DNA of 15,815 bases from Clostridia bacterium (GCA_025997215.1 BNUH01000063.1:1-15815), one strand, 5' to 3'. Counted from the stretch's first letter, positions 7,056 through 14,367 are shown. Notes: generated by a model from the sequence alone, not told the origin. Numbers and translations: made by a program.

Positions 7056-7173
7056 AATCATAACATCCCTCAGCTACTAACTCCGGATCACAAAGCACTT
7101 ACATAAACAATACGTAATCATAACAGCCTCCCGCCACCAGCTTTAGATCATCGAGGCTCGTATGTAAACAATA
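7056..7173 (+). repeat. Two tandem units of about 58 bp in the core of copy A
   Basis: Unit 1 (7056-7112) and unit 2 (7116-7173) both begin AATCATAACA and end TAAACAATA, with a diverged middle (CCTC, then a GCTACTAAC/GCCACCAGC block, then GATCA). Most differences are transitions. A related unit occurs in the core of copy B on the other strand (14418-14471), showing that the core is part of the element and not host sequence. Confidence 0.7.
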
Positions 7174-7259
7174 TGATGACAGCAAGCCTCGCCAATTCGA
7201 CTATCTCGCCGCGAGGCCGCGAGAACCCTCCAATGCTGTGACTGTAAATCAATCGGAAC

Positions 7260-7443
7260 GTTGGTCATAGACCAATGAGCGGAGCCAACATTGAGGAGGG
7301 AGAGTCCAGAGAGGGAGGGCACAGTGCCCTCTCTCTCTGGCCGTCCTTTTGGTTACTTTTCCCACGGACGGGAAAAGTAACAAGTCCCTCACCACAGTGA
7401 GGGCAAACCCCTCCGCAGAGGACGAACCAAGCCCCCCGGAGGG
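7260..7443 (-). ncRNA. Right hairpin array of copy A (H6-H1 on the plus strand)
   Basis: Mirror of the left array, with independent sequence changes. Positions are: H6 7260-7276, H5 7306-7340 (one G-T wobble), H4 7352-7381 (identical to the left H4 when reverse-complemented), H3 7386-7403, H2 7410-7421 and H1 7434-7443. H3 reads CCCTCAC-TGTG-GTGAGGG on the minus strand, differing from the left H3 by two compensated base pairs. H1 has a TCCG loop on the minus strand. Its better RNA-like reading is therefore the minus strand, again from the outside of the element inward. Confidence 0.55.
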
Positions 7444-7557
7444 AAAATTCTTTACAAATCATTCACACATAGGACACATTACAGAGCTGCAGTTACAAGG
7501 AATGAAACGATCAAGAAACTTTCCAGAAATGAAATTGTAAATTTTTATCCAAAACAC

Positions 7558-7587
7558 TGGACAGACCTGCCTACTATGGAGTAAAAT
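7558..7587 (+). promoter_or_regulatory. Promoter of the small secreted-protein gene
   Basis: A -35 box TGGACA (7558-7563) and a -10 box TAAAAT (7582-7587) are 18 bp apart, each matching the sigma-A consensus at five of six positions. It would start transcription near 7594, about 37 bases before the ATG. It lies about 110 bp outside copy A of the repeat element. Confidence 0.6.
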
Positions 7588-7630
7588 GACACTGTGCGAA
7601 GGATATAGCATCCACGAAAGGGGGAATTGG

Positions 7631-8062
7631 ATGAAGAGGAACTATAGACTGCTCGCGGCAGTCATAGCCGGCGTCATACTGCTGACAGCAATGCCGCTGG
7701 CACCACTGGAAGCTTCCGCGTCAGCTACAAACCATTATATCATTTTTGATTCCATAATCAATCTGTTCGGCGGGATAACATCGATTCCACAGGCTCACTA
7801 CGCGATGTACCTGCCCACGAGCCGCCAGGTCATCTTCAGCCGCAAGCAGACCGTGTTCCCGGTCAGGAATTGGACCCGATATGATATAGTTAAGATGACA
7901 CGCGGCTTGGATGGGAAGATCAAGGAAGCCTGGACGATCGATGCCGCTGGCAACATCACCCAGTGGACTGCGCCGCAATTAACCCGCGCTGTAATTCGAC
8001 AAATGTCCACGCAATGCGATCATCAGTCCCAAAAATGTCCATATAATTACCGCGTCCGGTAA
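7631..8062 (+). CDS. Small secreted protein of unknown function
   Basis: 143 aa. The N-terminus is a textbook signal peptide: MKRNYR, a hydrophobic core (LLAAVIAGVILLTAM), then a likely cleavage after ASASA (about residue 32). The mature part of about 110 residues has no motif I recognise. It is rich in aromatic and basic residues, and its only two cysteines lie near the C-terminus (QCDHQSQKC), spaced for a disulfide. I chose the ATG preceded by AAAGGGGG (7618-7625); an upstream in-frame ATG at 7586 lacks a ribosome site and would put a polar stretch before the signal peptide. It has its own promoter upstream and a hairpin terminator downstream, so it looks monocistronic. Confidence 0.75.
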   Translation: MKRNYRLLAAVIAGVILLTAMPLAPLEASASATNHYIIFDSIINLFGGITSIPQAHYAMYLPTSRQVIFSRKQTVFPVRNWTRYDIVKMTRGLDGKIKEAWTIDAAGNITQWTAPQLTRAVIRQMSTQCDHQSQKCPYNYRVR

Positions 8063-8079
8063 CGCGGCGGTTCGAGGGG

Positions 8080-8114
8080 AGCCCGGAGGTGAAAGCCTCC
8101 GGGCTGAACCGTTT
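8080..8114 (+). terminator. Intrinsic terminator after the secreted-protein gene
   Basis: AGCCCGGAGG (8080-8089) pairs perfectly with CCTCCGGGCT (8096-8105) around a 6-base loop. An outer GGTTC (8069-8073)/GAACC (8106-8110) pairing adds to it, and GTTTT follows. The T-run is short, so efficiency is uncertain. It also separates this gene from the convergent USP-like gene. Confidence 0.65.
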
Positions 8115-8142
8115 TGGTTAATATTAATAATGTTTGATGTCA

Positions 8143-8520
8143 TTATTCGGTATAAATTTGGATATGAGGCAGTTGTGCCGCCAGAGCCTCGCCGAAGGGA
8201 TTCTGTATGCCCGGCGCTGATACGCCTATGACTACGCACTCGATCCGCAGCCGCGCAGCCAGGTCTACGATGGCATCCAATGGGTGATCATTGTGCTCAA
8301 CGATCATATCTGCATTGAAAGATTTGGCTATTTTATATAAAAAATCTAGCGGCTGCGCGTCGTCTTTGCCATATAAGAACGGTTGATCCATCGGTGCGAC
8401 ATGAACCACCGAAAGCGGCGCGCTCATGGCGATATGGCTGCCCGCGCGGATTAGCCGCTCGCACTGCCGCTGCGCCGTGACGCAGACCATCGTGCGCATT
8501 GGCGCGACGCCCGGCTTCAT
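8143..8520 (-). CDS. Universal-stress-protein-like domain protein
   Basis: 125 aa, cytoplasmic. The order of strands and helices matches the UspA/KdpD-type alpha/beta fold: TMVCVTAQ (strand 1), ERLIRAGSHIAMSA (helix 1), PLSVVHVAP (strand 2), helix PLDFLYKIAKSFNA, MIVEHN, helix DAIVDLAARLRI, then CVVIGVSAPG and a final PHIQIYTE strand. The usual G-2x-G-9x-G(S/T) ATP-binding motif is not clearly present, so it may not bind ATP. The ATG overlaps the stop of the upstream membrane-protein gene (ATGA), which favours this start over longer in-frame options and suggests the two proteins act together. Partner and signal are unknown. Confidence 0.72.
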   Translation of the reverse strand: MKPGVAPMRTMVCVTAQRQCERLIRAGSHIAMSAPLSVVHVAPMDQPFLYGKDDAQPLDFLYKIAKSFNADMIVEHNDHPLDAIVDLAARLRIECVVIGVSAPGIQNPFGEALAAQLPHIQIYTE

Positions 8521-9071
8521 GGGCGTAGCCCTGCAGGATTGTACGATTGACCCAGAATCCGCAGCGCAATCACGTCGTTGCCATGCGCCGTGATCGCCAC
8601 CCGATCGCCGACGGACCATTGCGGCATGGGTTTCTGTGCATCCCAGTAGAGCAGCCGCTCATCTTGCGGATCGTCCGGACGGAGTGGATCGGTGCCGACA
8701 TTGATTACGAATGCATAGCAATCTATCCCCTCGCGGAACGTGGGTTGGCCGTCCTCGACCTGCACCAACCGGCCTTCGACCGTGCGCGACAGCCCGGAAT
8801 GGATCTCGCGCAGGTGCTTGAGGTATGCCAGCGGCGGGGTAATCTTCATTCCCCATAGGAATATGCCCAAACCGCCCAGCACGACCGTGACCAGCATCGT
8901 GGCCCACTGGATTCGCAGCGCGATCGTCGGTATCAGCGCGCCTACCGTTACGGCGGCGAACACCCCGGCCGCTATCCAGGATCGACGCAGTTGGGCCGAA
9001 AGGCTGCGTTCATCGGCGGCGGTGTAGACGGCGTCGACGGAATCCAGTATTGGGAACATTTGGCTTGCCAT
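8517..9071 (-). CDS. Two-helix membrane protein of unknown function
   Basis: 184 aa. A short N-terminal cytoplasmic region (1-31) is followed by two membrane helices (about 32-52 and 57-76) with a very short turn, then a soluble domain of about 105 residues. The soluble part starts with a helix (LAYLKHLREIHSGLSRTVEG) and continues as beta-strands (RLVQVED, DCYAFVINV, ERLLYWDA, WSVGDRVAITAHGNDVIALRIL) suggesting a small barrel of OB/SH3 type. I do not recognise a named family. The start has a good ribosome site (GGGGGAA). It is translationally coupled to the USP-like gene, so the two may form a membrane-linked sensor pair; this is inference. Confidence 0.72.
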   Translation of the reverse strand: MASQMFPILDSVDAVYTAADERSLSAQLRRSWIAAGVFAAVTVGALIPTIALRIQWATMLVTVVLGGLGIFLWGMKITPPLAYLKHLREIHSGLSRTVEGRLVQVEDGQPTFREGIDCYAFVINVGTDPLRPDDPQDERLLYWDAQKPMPQWSVGDRVAITAHGNDVIALRILGQSYNPAGLRP

Positions 9072-9203
9072 GTTAATTCCCCCAGTGGATTAGTTAAACA
9101 TTAATGCACAACCTCTAAACAAGACGATCCACGGCGGCAATAGTTTCCAACTGATTATGACGGTATGAGGATAATTCGAGGCCTGTTCACAATTATATTT
9201 CCG

Positions 9204-10328
9204 TTATTGAATTATAACCACATTTGGTGTCAACGCCCCATCGCCCGCGCGATATTCCGAGGATGCGGATGCCAGCGCCGCCACCGATTCCGAGCGCAGA
9301 TCCAATTGGAATATAGGGTTATCGCGCAGCTGGGCGGCCTTGTGGACGATCGGTATGGCTGAACGCTCGCGGATAAGCCGCATCAATGGCCGCGCCGACT
9401 CTCTGAACCCTAGCAGCCGCGCATATTCTGGGTTGGGAAACGCATAGGCCAGCGCCTTCGTGATGCCCAATGCCGATTGAATTATGATGCGTGATAACCG
9501 TGTGTAAGTATAACGTTTACACTTCATGCGCATAACACAATCTTCACGCGAGGTCGCATCCAACGAGGCGCGGATGGCGCGATATTCCAAGCCTTCGACG
9601 ATGTCCGCCGTCTGGCGCAGCGTTTCAAGGCCCGACGTTCGGAGTTTGCCAAGTAAGAATGCGTCCAGGTTCGCGGTGTAACGCAGCGCGTTCGGCTCGT
9701 CGCGTAGGATTTGGTAAGCGGAATCAGGCATGAACGGTCGGAGCGCGGCTATGTGGGGCAGCAAGCCGCGCAACTCCGATGCGGAGGTAATGGCTGGCGG
9801 CCCCGCTGTGTAAGGCGCGCGCGGAATGGGCGTCGGTGTCATGTGGCTGGCCAGATTCGACAAGGCGCGGCGGTATTCGACGCCTAATATTAGGTTGGGT
9901 TGGTTCGGCAGGCCTCGCGCACGCGCGAATGATTCGCCCCGGTTCAAGCCTTCGCGGATGCGCCGCGACGTGTCTGGGTCGGATTCGTCCGAATGGCACG
10001 CCGCCTCCAGCGCATTGATATCCTCACAGCCAAACGCCAGGTAATCGCATACGTTTAACGAATTTAACAGCGACACGCCGCCGCTTGCGAAGGCTTGCGC
10101 GCCGCGTACCGTGAAGAGCGTCGGCAGCTCGAATACCACGTCCGCACCGCTCATCAGTGCCATCCGCGCGCGGCTGGGCGCATTGAGCACGGCAGGTATC
10201 CCGCGCTGGGTGAACGCGCCGCTCATCACGCATACGACAAATTCCGCGCCCGTTCGCGCGCGCGTCTCGTTCAGGTGATACGCGTGTCCGTTGTGGAATG
10301 GGTTGTATTCGCATACCACACCCGCCAC
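9204..10328 (-). CDS. tmcAL: tRNA(Met) cytidine acetate ligase (TmcAL/YlbM family)
   Basis: 374 aa, near the family's usual length of about 400. TmcAL uses acetate and ATP to make N4-acetylcytidine at position 34 of elongator tRNA-Met. The nucleotidyltransferase signature is at the very start: CEYNPFHNGHAYHL (6-19) with HNGH as the HxGH motif, then MSGAFTQRGIPAVLN (35-49), GADVVFELP (61-69) and FGCED (98-102). The start is a GTG. A second GTG three codons later (VCEYNPF) has a better-placed GGGAG site and could be the true start. It lies divergent to pta-ackA, which is fitting since acetate is the ligase's substrate, though that may be coincidence. A 132-bp gap without a clear promoter separates it from the downstream membrane-protein gene. 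Confidence 0.92.
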   Translation of the reverse strand: MAGVVCEYNPFHNGHAYHLNETRARTGAEFVVCVMSGAFTQRGIPAVLNAPSRARMALMSGADVVFELPTLFTVRGAQAFASGGVSLLNSLNVCDYLAFGCEDINALEAACHSDESDPDTSRRIREGLNRGESFARARGLPNQPNLILGVEYRRALSNLASHMTPTPIPRAPYTAGPPAITSASELRGLLPHIAALRPFMPDSAYQILRDEPNALRYTANLDAFLLGKLRTSGLETLRQTADIVEGLEYRAIRASLDATSREDCVMRMKCKRYTYTRLSRIIIQSALGITKALAYAFPNPEYARLLGFRESARPLMRLIRERSAIPIVHKAAQLRDNPIFQLDLRSESVAALASASSEYRAGDGALTPNVVIIQ

Positions 10329-10374
10329 TCCCGGCCCGGAATGTTGCTGATTCGTAAACGTTTTATTTCTACCC

Positions 10375-10403
10375 TTTCATTTTACCGTGTTATCGTGTAC
10401 AAT
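10375..10403 (+). promoter_or_regulatory. Probable promoter of pta-ackA-parvulin operon
   Basis: A -10 box TACAAT (10398-10403) lies 17 bp after a weak -35-like TTTCAT (10375-10380). The context GTGTACAAT is the same as at the SRP RNA promoter (172-180). The start near 10410 would leave a leader of about 45 bases. The -35 box matches poorly, so an activator may be needed or the true promoter may differ. Confidence 0.45.
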
Positions 10404-10455
10404 GATTCGGATAAAGAACCTAGTCAAAATATATCACGGATGAGGAGGATTGTCC

Positions 10456-11451
10456 ATGTCGATATTGGACTCCATCAACGCGAAAGCTCGCGCCGCAAAT
10501 AAGCGTATCGTGCTGGCCGAGGGCGACGAACCGCGCACCGTGCAGGCTGCCGCGCAGATAGTGAAGGACGGCCTGGCACAGGTCACTCTGATCGGCGATC
10601 CGGCGAAGGTTAAGGCCGAGGCCGCCAAGCACGGCAGCGACATCAGCGGCTGCGAGATCATTGACCCTCAGACCTCCGAGCGCACAGCATTGTACGCTGA
10701 TACGTTGTATGAACTGCGCAAGGCCAAGGGAATGACGGCCGAACAGGCGGCGGCGTTGGCGCGTGATCCGTTATATTTCGGAACATTGATGATTAAGTTA
10801 GGACATGCCGACGGCATGGTCACTGGGGCAGTTCACTCGACAGGCGACGTGCTGCGTCCGGCGCTGCAGATTATCAAGACCAAGCCGGGTATATCCGTCG
10901 TTTCCTCATGCTTCCTGATGGAGATAGAGAATAACCAATTCGCGCCTGATGGCTTGCTGGTATTCGGCGACTGCGCGGTGATCCCCGACCCGAACGCGGA
11001 CGAACTGGCCGCGATCGCCATCGCCAGCGCAGAAACGGCCCGCGTGCTGGGCGGGATAGATCCCAAGGTCGCCATGCTGTCGTTCTCTACGAAGGGCAGC
11101 GCCAAGCACGACCGCGTGACCAAGGTGCAGGAGGCCACGGCTAAGGCCAAGGAACTAGCGCCAAACCTCAAGCTGGACGGCGAACTCCAGGCCGATGCCG
11201 CGCTCGTCGAATCGGTTGGCCAGCTCAAAAGCCCCGGTTCGAGCGTCGCCGGACACGCGAACGTGCTGGTGTTCCCGGACCTAGGCGCAGGCAATATCGG
11301 CTACAAGCTGGTGCAACGGCTGGCTGGCGCGGAGGCTTACGGCCCGATCATCCAGGGTTTGGCTAAGCCTGTGAACGATCTGTCGCGCGGATGCAGCGTA
11401 GGCGATATCGTGGCGATGACAGCCATTACCGCCGTGCTTGCGACCGTTTAA
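10456..11451 (+). CDS. pta: Phosphate acetyltransferase
   Basis: 331 aa, the short single-domain type. It converts acetyl-CoA and phosphate to acetyl phosphate and CoA in the cytoplasm, feeding AckA. Family marks run along the whole protein: [11 protein letters not shown] near the start, [20 protein letters not shown] in the middle, [11 protein letters not shown], and the C-terminal [10 protein letters not shown] (from residue 310), which contains the catalytic Ser, Arg and Asp of the PTA/PTB fold. The ATG is preceded by GAGGAGG (10442-10448). A TTG two codons earlier is possible but sits too close to the ribosome site. The ackA gene follows after 40 bases containing a small hairpin. Confidence 0.97.
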   Translation: MSILDSINAKARAANKRIVLAEGDEPRTVQAAAQIVKDGLAQVTLIGDPAKVKAEAAKHGSDISGCEIIDPQTSERTALYADTLYELRKAKGMTAEQAAALARDPLYFGTLMIKLGHADGMVTGAVHSTGDVLRPALQIIKTKPGISVVSSCFLMEIENNQFAPDGLLVFGDCAVIPDPNADELAAIAIASAETARVLGGIDPKVAMLSFSTKGSAKHDRVTKVQEATAKAKELAPNLKLDGELQADAALVESVGQLKSPGSSVAGHANVLVFPDLGAGNIGYKLVQRLAGAEAYGPIIQGLAKPVNDLSRGCSVGDIVAMTAITAVLATV

Positions 11452-11452
11452 G

Positions 11453-11471
11453 AGTTATAAGAATTATAACT
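11453..11471 (+). other. Intercistronic hairpin between pta and ackA
   Basis: AGTTATAA (11453-11460) and TTATAACT (11464-11471) form a perfect 8-bp stem around GAA, starting two bases after the pta stop and ending just before the ackA ribosome site. It is AU-rich with no U-tract, so it is not a terminator. It may tune mRNA stability or the relative yield of the two enzymes. Confidence 0.5.
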
Positions 11472-11491
11472 ATTCAAAAGGAGAATGATCG

Positions 11492-12727
11492 ATGAACATA
11501 CTGGTTATCAATGCTGGATCATCTTCGCTGAAATATCAGCTGATCGATATGGCGACCGAGTCGCTGCTGGCTAAAGGCCTTTGTGAACGCATCGGCATAG
11601 AGGGCAGCAACATCGAGCAGAAGGTTGGCTCAAAGGTCTACAAGAAAACATTCTTAATGAAGAATCACGTCGAGGCGTTTACAGCGGTTGTGGATGCGCT
11701 GACGGACGGCGAGTATGGCGCGGTCGCAGATTTATCCAGCATCGGCGCTATCGGGCACCGCGTCGTGCATGGCGCGGAGGCGTTCACGGGTTCGGTCGTT
11801 ATAGATTCACAAGTGTTACAGGCGTTGAAGGATAATATTCCGCTAGCGCCGCTGCACAACCCCGCGAACATAATGGGCATCGAGGCGTGCCAGGCCGTCA
11901 TGCCGGGCGTGCCGATGGTCGCGGTATTCGACACGGCGTTCCACCAGACGATGCCCCGGCAAGCGTATCTTTATGGCCTGCCGTATGATTTTTATGAGAA
12001 TTACAAGATCCGCCGCTACGGTTTCCACGGCACCAGCCATCGGTATGTGACGGCGCGAGCGGCGCAGCTCTTAGGTAAACCCATCGAACAGTTGAAACTG
12101 ATCAGCTGTCACATGGGGAATGGGTCGTCGTTCGCGGCCGTATCCGGCGGGAAATCCGTTGACACCACGATGGGCTTGACGCCGCTGGAAGGGCTGATCA
12201 TGGGGACGCGGAGCGGCGACGTCGATCCGACCGTGGTCGAGATGATTATGACGCGAACGGGTATGAGCGTGACCGACGTGATGAGCACGCTCAATAAGCG
12301 TTCCGGTCTGCTGGGATTGTCCGGTTCATACAGCGATTGGCGGGATGTAAAGACGGCGGCGCTGGCGGGCGACGACGCCGCGAAACGCGCCGTCGAAGTA
12401 TTCGCATATCGCGCGAAGAAGTACATCGGCAGCTATATCGCGGCCATGAACGGCTGTGACGCGGTACTATTCACGGCGGGCATCGGTGAGAACGATGGCT
12501 ATGCGCGTAGTATGATTCTTAGCGATATGGATTATCTGGGAATAACGATCGATCCCGCGCGGAATGAGACCCGCGAGGAGGCCCTGATCAGCACCGACGC
12601 CAGCCGGATCAAGGTATTCGTCGTGCCCACGAACGAGGAGCTGGCCATAGCCCGCGACACACTGGCGCTGACAGGCACCATGGCCGAACGGTTTAACTCT
12701 CCGGCTATTGAAAGGAGTTTCGCATGA
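11492..12727 (+). CDS. ackA: Acetate kinase
   Basis: 411 aa, close to the usual 400. It transfers phosphate from acetyl phosphate to ADP, giving acetate and ATP, the substrate-level phosphorylation step of acetate fermentation. Visible signatures are ILVINAGSSSLKYQL at the N-terminus, GHRVVHG (substrate Arg), RRYGFHGTSHRYV (second signature with the catalytic His), HMGNGSS, GTRSGDVDP (catalytic Arg), the FTAGIGEN phosphate-binding loop and PTNEELAIARDT with the metal-binding Glu. AAGGAG sits before the ATG. The stop overlaps the ATG of the parvulin gene (ATGA), so the operon continues. No sign of truncation. Confidence 0.98.
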   Translation: MNILVINAGSSSLKYQLIDMATESLLAKGLCERIGIEGSNIEQKVGSKVYKKTFLMKNHVEAFTAVVDALTDGEYGAVADLSSIGAIGHRVVHGAEAFTGSVVIDSQVLQALKDNIPLAPLHNPANIMGIEACQAVMPGVPMVAVFDTAFHQTMPRQAYLYGLPYDFYENYKIRRYGFHGTSHRYVTARAAQLLGKPIEQLKLISCHMGNGSSFAAVSGGKSVDTTMGLTPLEGLIMGTRSGDVDPTVVEMIMTRTGMSVTDVMSTLNKRSGLLGLSGSYSDWRDVKTAALAGDDAAKRAVEVFAYRAKKYIGSYIAAMNGCDAVLFTAGIGENDGYARSMILSDMDYLGITIDPARNETREEALISTDASRIKVFVVPTNEELAIARDTLALTGTMAERFNSPAIERSFA

Positions 12728-14160
12728 ATAACGATCCAAATGAAAACGGGCATTCGGGCAAGCATAAAGTCAGCACGCGCAACTGGATTATCGGCGGGCT
12801 GCTGCTGGTTCTGATCGTGGCCGCTGGCGCGGTCGCGGTGTGGAGAGGCGTTGCTACTGCTAACCTCTCTGGCGGTTCGGCCGCCGACCCCGTGGTCGTC
12901 GAGATGAAGCCTCAAAACATATTGCGCTCATCGGCGCAGGCTTATTATGAGCAGCTGAAGGCCGACTATGAATCGCAAGGCTATGATATCGCGGACGCGG
13001 GCGTAATTACCGAGATGAAAACCGGCGCGCTTACCGCGATGGCGCAGCGGCAGATAGCGGACGACAAGATCGAGACGCTGAAGCTGGGCACCATCACCGA
13101 CGAGGATCGCCTCAAGGCCCAGCAGGACGCGCAGGAGGAATTCGATCAAGCGGTCGAGATGTACGCGCCATACTTCCAAAATGCCGAGGGTACTCTCAAC
13201 GATGAGGAGCTTCGGGAAACCGTACGGCAGTATTTTAAGGAAAACAACCTGTCGGTTGAGGAAGTGACCTCATACTATCTGTCGGATATCCCGACACAGC
13301 GGCTGCTGGATAGTATTTCCAAGGATGTCACCGTATCGGATGAGGAAATCCAGGCGGAGTTCCTGCTCCATGCCGACGCGGACAAGGAGACCTATGAGAA
13401 TGACATCGCGAATTACGAGATAAACCTTAACTATTATGGGACGGAAATATTATACCGTCCGGCGGGATTCAGAGGTGTCCGACATATCCTGCTGGCTGCG
13501 CCGGAGGATATACAGGCGCGGCTGGACACGCTCACAGCCGAACTTACCGCGCTGACCGACGAACTATTCTACCTGCAGAATCCGGACCGAACCCCCGGCG
13601 ACAACCTGATCCTGCCGACGCCGCCGCCCGATCCCACGCCGGAACCGACCGCGACGCCCGCGCCCGACACCGTGGCGATAGCGGCTAAACAGGCCGAGGT
13701 GGACGCGAAGAGCGCGCAGATCGAAGAGGAACGCGCGAAAATCGCCGGAGCGTTGGAGCCGATCATCCAGGAAATCAATGACAAACTAGCGGCGGGCGAA
13801 TCATTCTTAAGCCTGATCGATCTGTACGGCACCGACCCGGGCATGACCGAAGAGCCGGCCAGGACGGAGGGTTATCCCGTGCACGCGCAGTCGATTCTGT
13901 ACGACGAGGCGTTCCACCAGGGTGCGATGGCGCTTGCGAAGATCGGCGATATCAGCAGGCCGATACTCTCCTCGTTCGGCATACACATATTGGAATACAC
14001 GAGCGACCTGCCGGAAGGACCGATCGCGATGACGGATTCGATCCGGGAGGAATTCCGCGCCGAGGTGCTGCAGGAGAAGCAGAACGCGGCGATCGACGCG
14101 CAATTCGAAATCTGGATGAAGGATTATGGGGTGGTTATACATCCAGAATTGTTGGATTAA
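12724..14160 (+). CDS. Membrane-anchored parvulin-type peptidyl-prolyl isomerase (PrsA/SurA-like) with a large insertion
   Basis: 478 aa. A polar N-terminus (1-20), one membrane helix (about 21-41) and no lipobox Cys suggest a signal anchor with the rest outside the cell. Residues 65-245 are mostly helical and match the SurA/PrsA N-terminal chaperone region. The parvulin domain begins at GFRGVRHILL (248-257) but is then interrupted: about 85 residues follow with two charged helices around a Pro/Thr-rich linker (about 298-315). The domain resumes at INDKLAAGESFLSLIDLYGTDPG (351-373) and ends in GDISRPILSSFGIHILEY (408-425). Such enzymes help exported proteins fold. It is preceded by GAAAGGAG, overlaps ackA by four bases, and is followed at once by repeat copy B. 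Confidence 0.85.
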   Translation: MNNDPNENGHSGKHKVSTRNWIIGGLLLVLIVAAGAVAVWRGVATANLSGGSAADPVVVEMKPQNILRSSAQAYYEQLKADYESQGYDIADAGVITEMKTGALTAMAQRQIADDKIETLKLGTITDEDRLKAQQDAQEEFDQAVEMYAPYFQNAEGTLNDEELRETVRQYFKENNLSVEEVTSYYLSDIPTQRLLDSISKDVTVSDEEIQAEFLLHADADKETYENDIANYEINLNYYGTEILYRPAGFRGVRHILLAAPEDIQARLDTLTAELTALTDELFYLQNPDRTPGDNLILPTPPPDPTPEPTATPAPDTVAIAAKQAEVDAKSAQIEEERAKIAGALEPIIQEINDKLAAGESFLSLIDLYGTDPGMTEEPARTEGYPVHAQSILYDEAFHQGAMALAKIGDISRPILSSFGIHILEYTSDLPEGPIAMTDSIREEFRAEVLQEKQNAAIDAQFEIWMKDYGVVIHPELLD

Positions 14161-14181
14161 GGCCGTAGAGTGACGGCAGCA

Positions 14182-14367
14182 CCCCGCTTGCGGGGGCTTG
14201 GTTCGTCCTCTGCGGAGGGGCTTGCCCCAACTGCGGTTGGGGACTTGTTACTTTTCCCGTCCGTGGGAAAAGTAACCAAAAGGACGGCCAAAGAGGGAGG
14301 GCACTGTGCCCTCCCTCTCTGGACTCTCCCTCCTCAATGTTGGCTCCGCTCATTGGTCTATGACTAA
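14182..14367 (+). ncRNA. Left hairpin array of copy B (H1-H6)
   Basis: H1 here is CCCCG-CTTG-CGGGG, a G(CUUG)C tetraloop, where copy A has C(UNCG)G loops. H2, H3 and H4 equal those of the left arm of copy A. H5 has 16-bp arms with a single A-C mismatch, and H6 has one G-T wobble. Lying directly after the parvulin gene on the same strand, this array would be transcribed by read-through from the pta operon. Confidence 0.5.

Larger units (their letters stand above)
6775..7447 (+). repeat. Multi-hairpin, near-palindromic repeat element, copy A (complete)
   Basis: This gene-free stretch is one large structure. Two arms (about 6775-7050 and 7172-7447) are inverted repeats of each other, each a row of hairpins H1-H6 followed by an inner segment (ATTGA-TTACAG-CACA, then GCGGCGAG-TAGTCG and GGCGAGGCTTG). 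The core between them holds two tandem units. The arms are not identical: the left inner end reads CAATTGAGTTACAG, while the right (read inward) reads CCGATTGATTTACAG. The same two distinguishable ends recur in copy B in the opposite order, so the element has a defined orientation. No transposase or credible protein is encoded. The left edge lies 5 bp from the -35 box of the minus-strand operon. No clear target duplication is visible. Confidence 0.85.

Noticed and set aside
6328..7080. Plus-strand frame of 250 codons
   Set aside because: Runs antisense through the isomerase gene and on into the repeat element; no protein-like pattern.
6775..7447. CRISPR array or integron attC cluster
   Set aside because: There are no regularly spaced identical repeats with unique spacers, and no attC core sites or integrase; the repeats are hairpins of different sequence.
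6775..7447. Known giant RNAs of the GOLLD, ROOL or OLE type
   Set aside because: Size is similar, but the arms are inverted repeats of each other, which those RNAs do not show; a covariance-model search would be needed to be certain.
8069..8110. Riboswitch-like structure after the secreted-protein gene
   Set aside because: A simple stem with a short T-run after a stop codon is better explained as a terminator.
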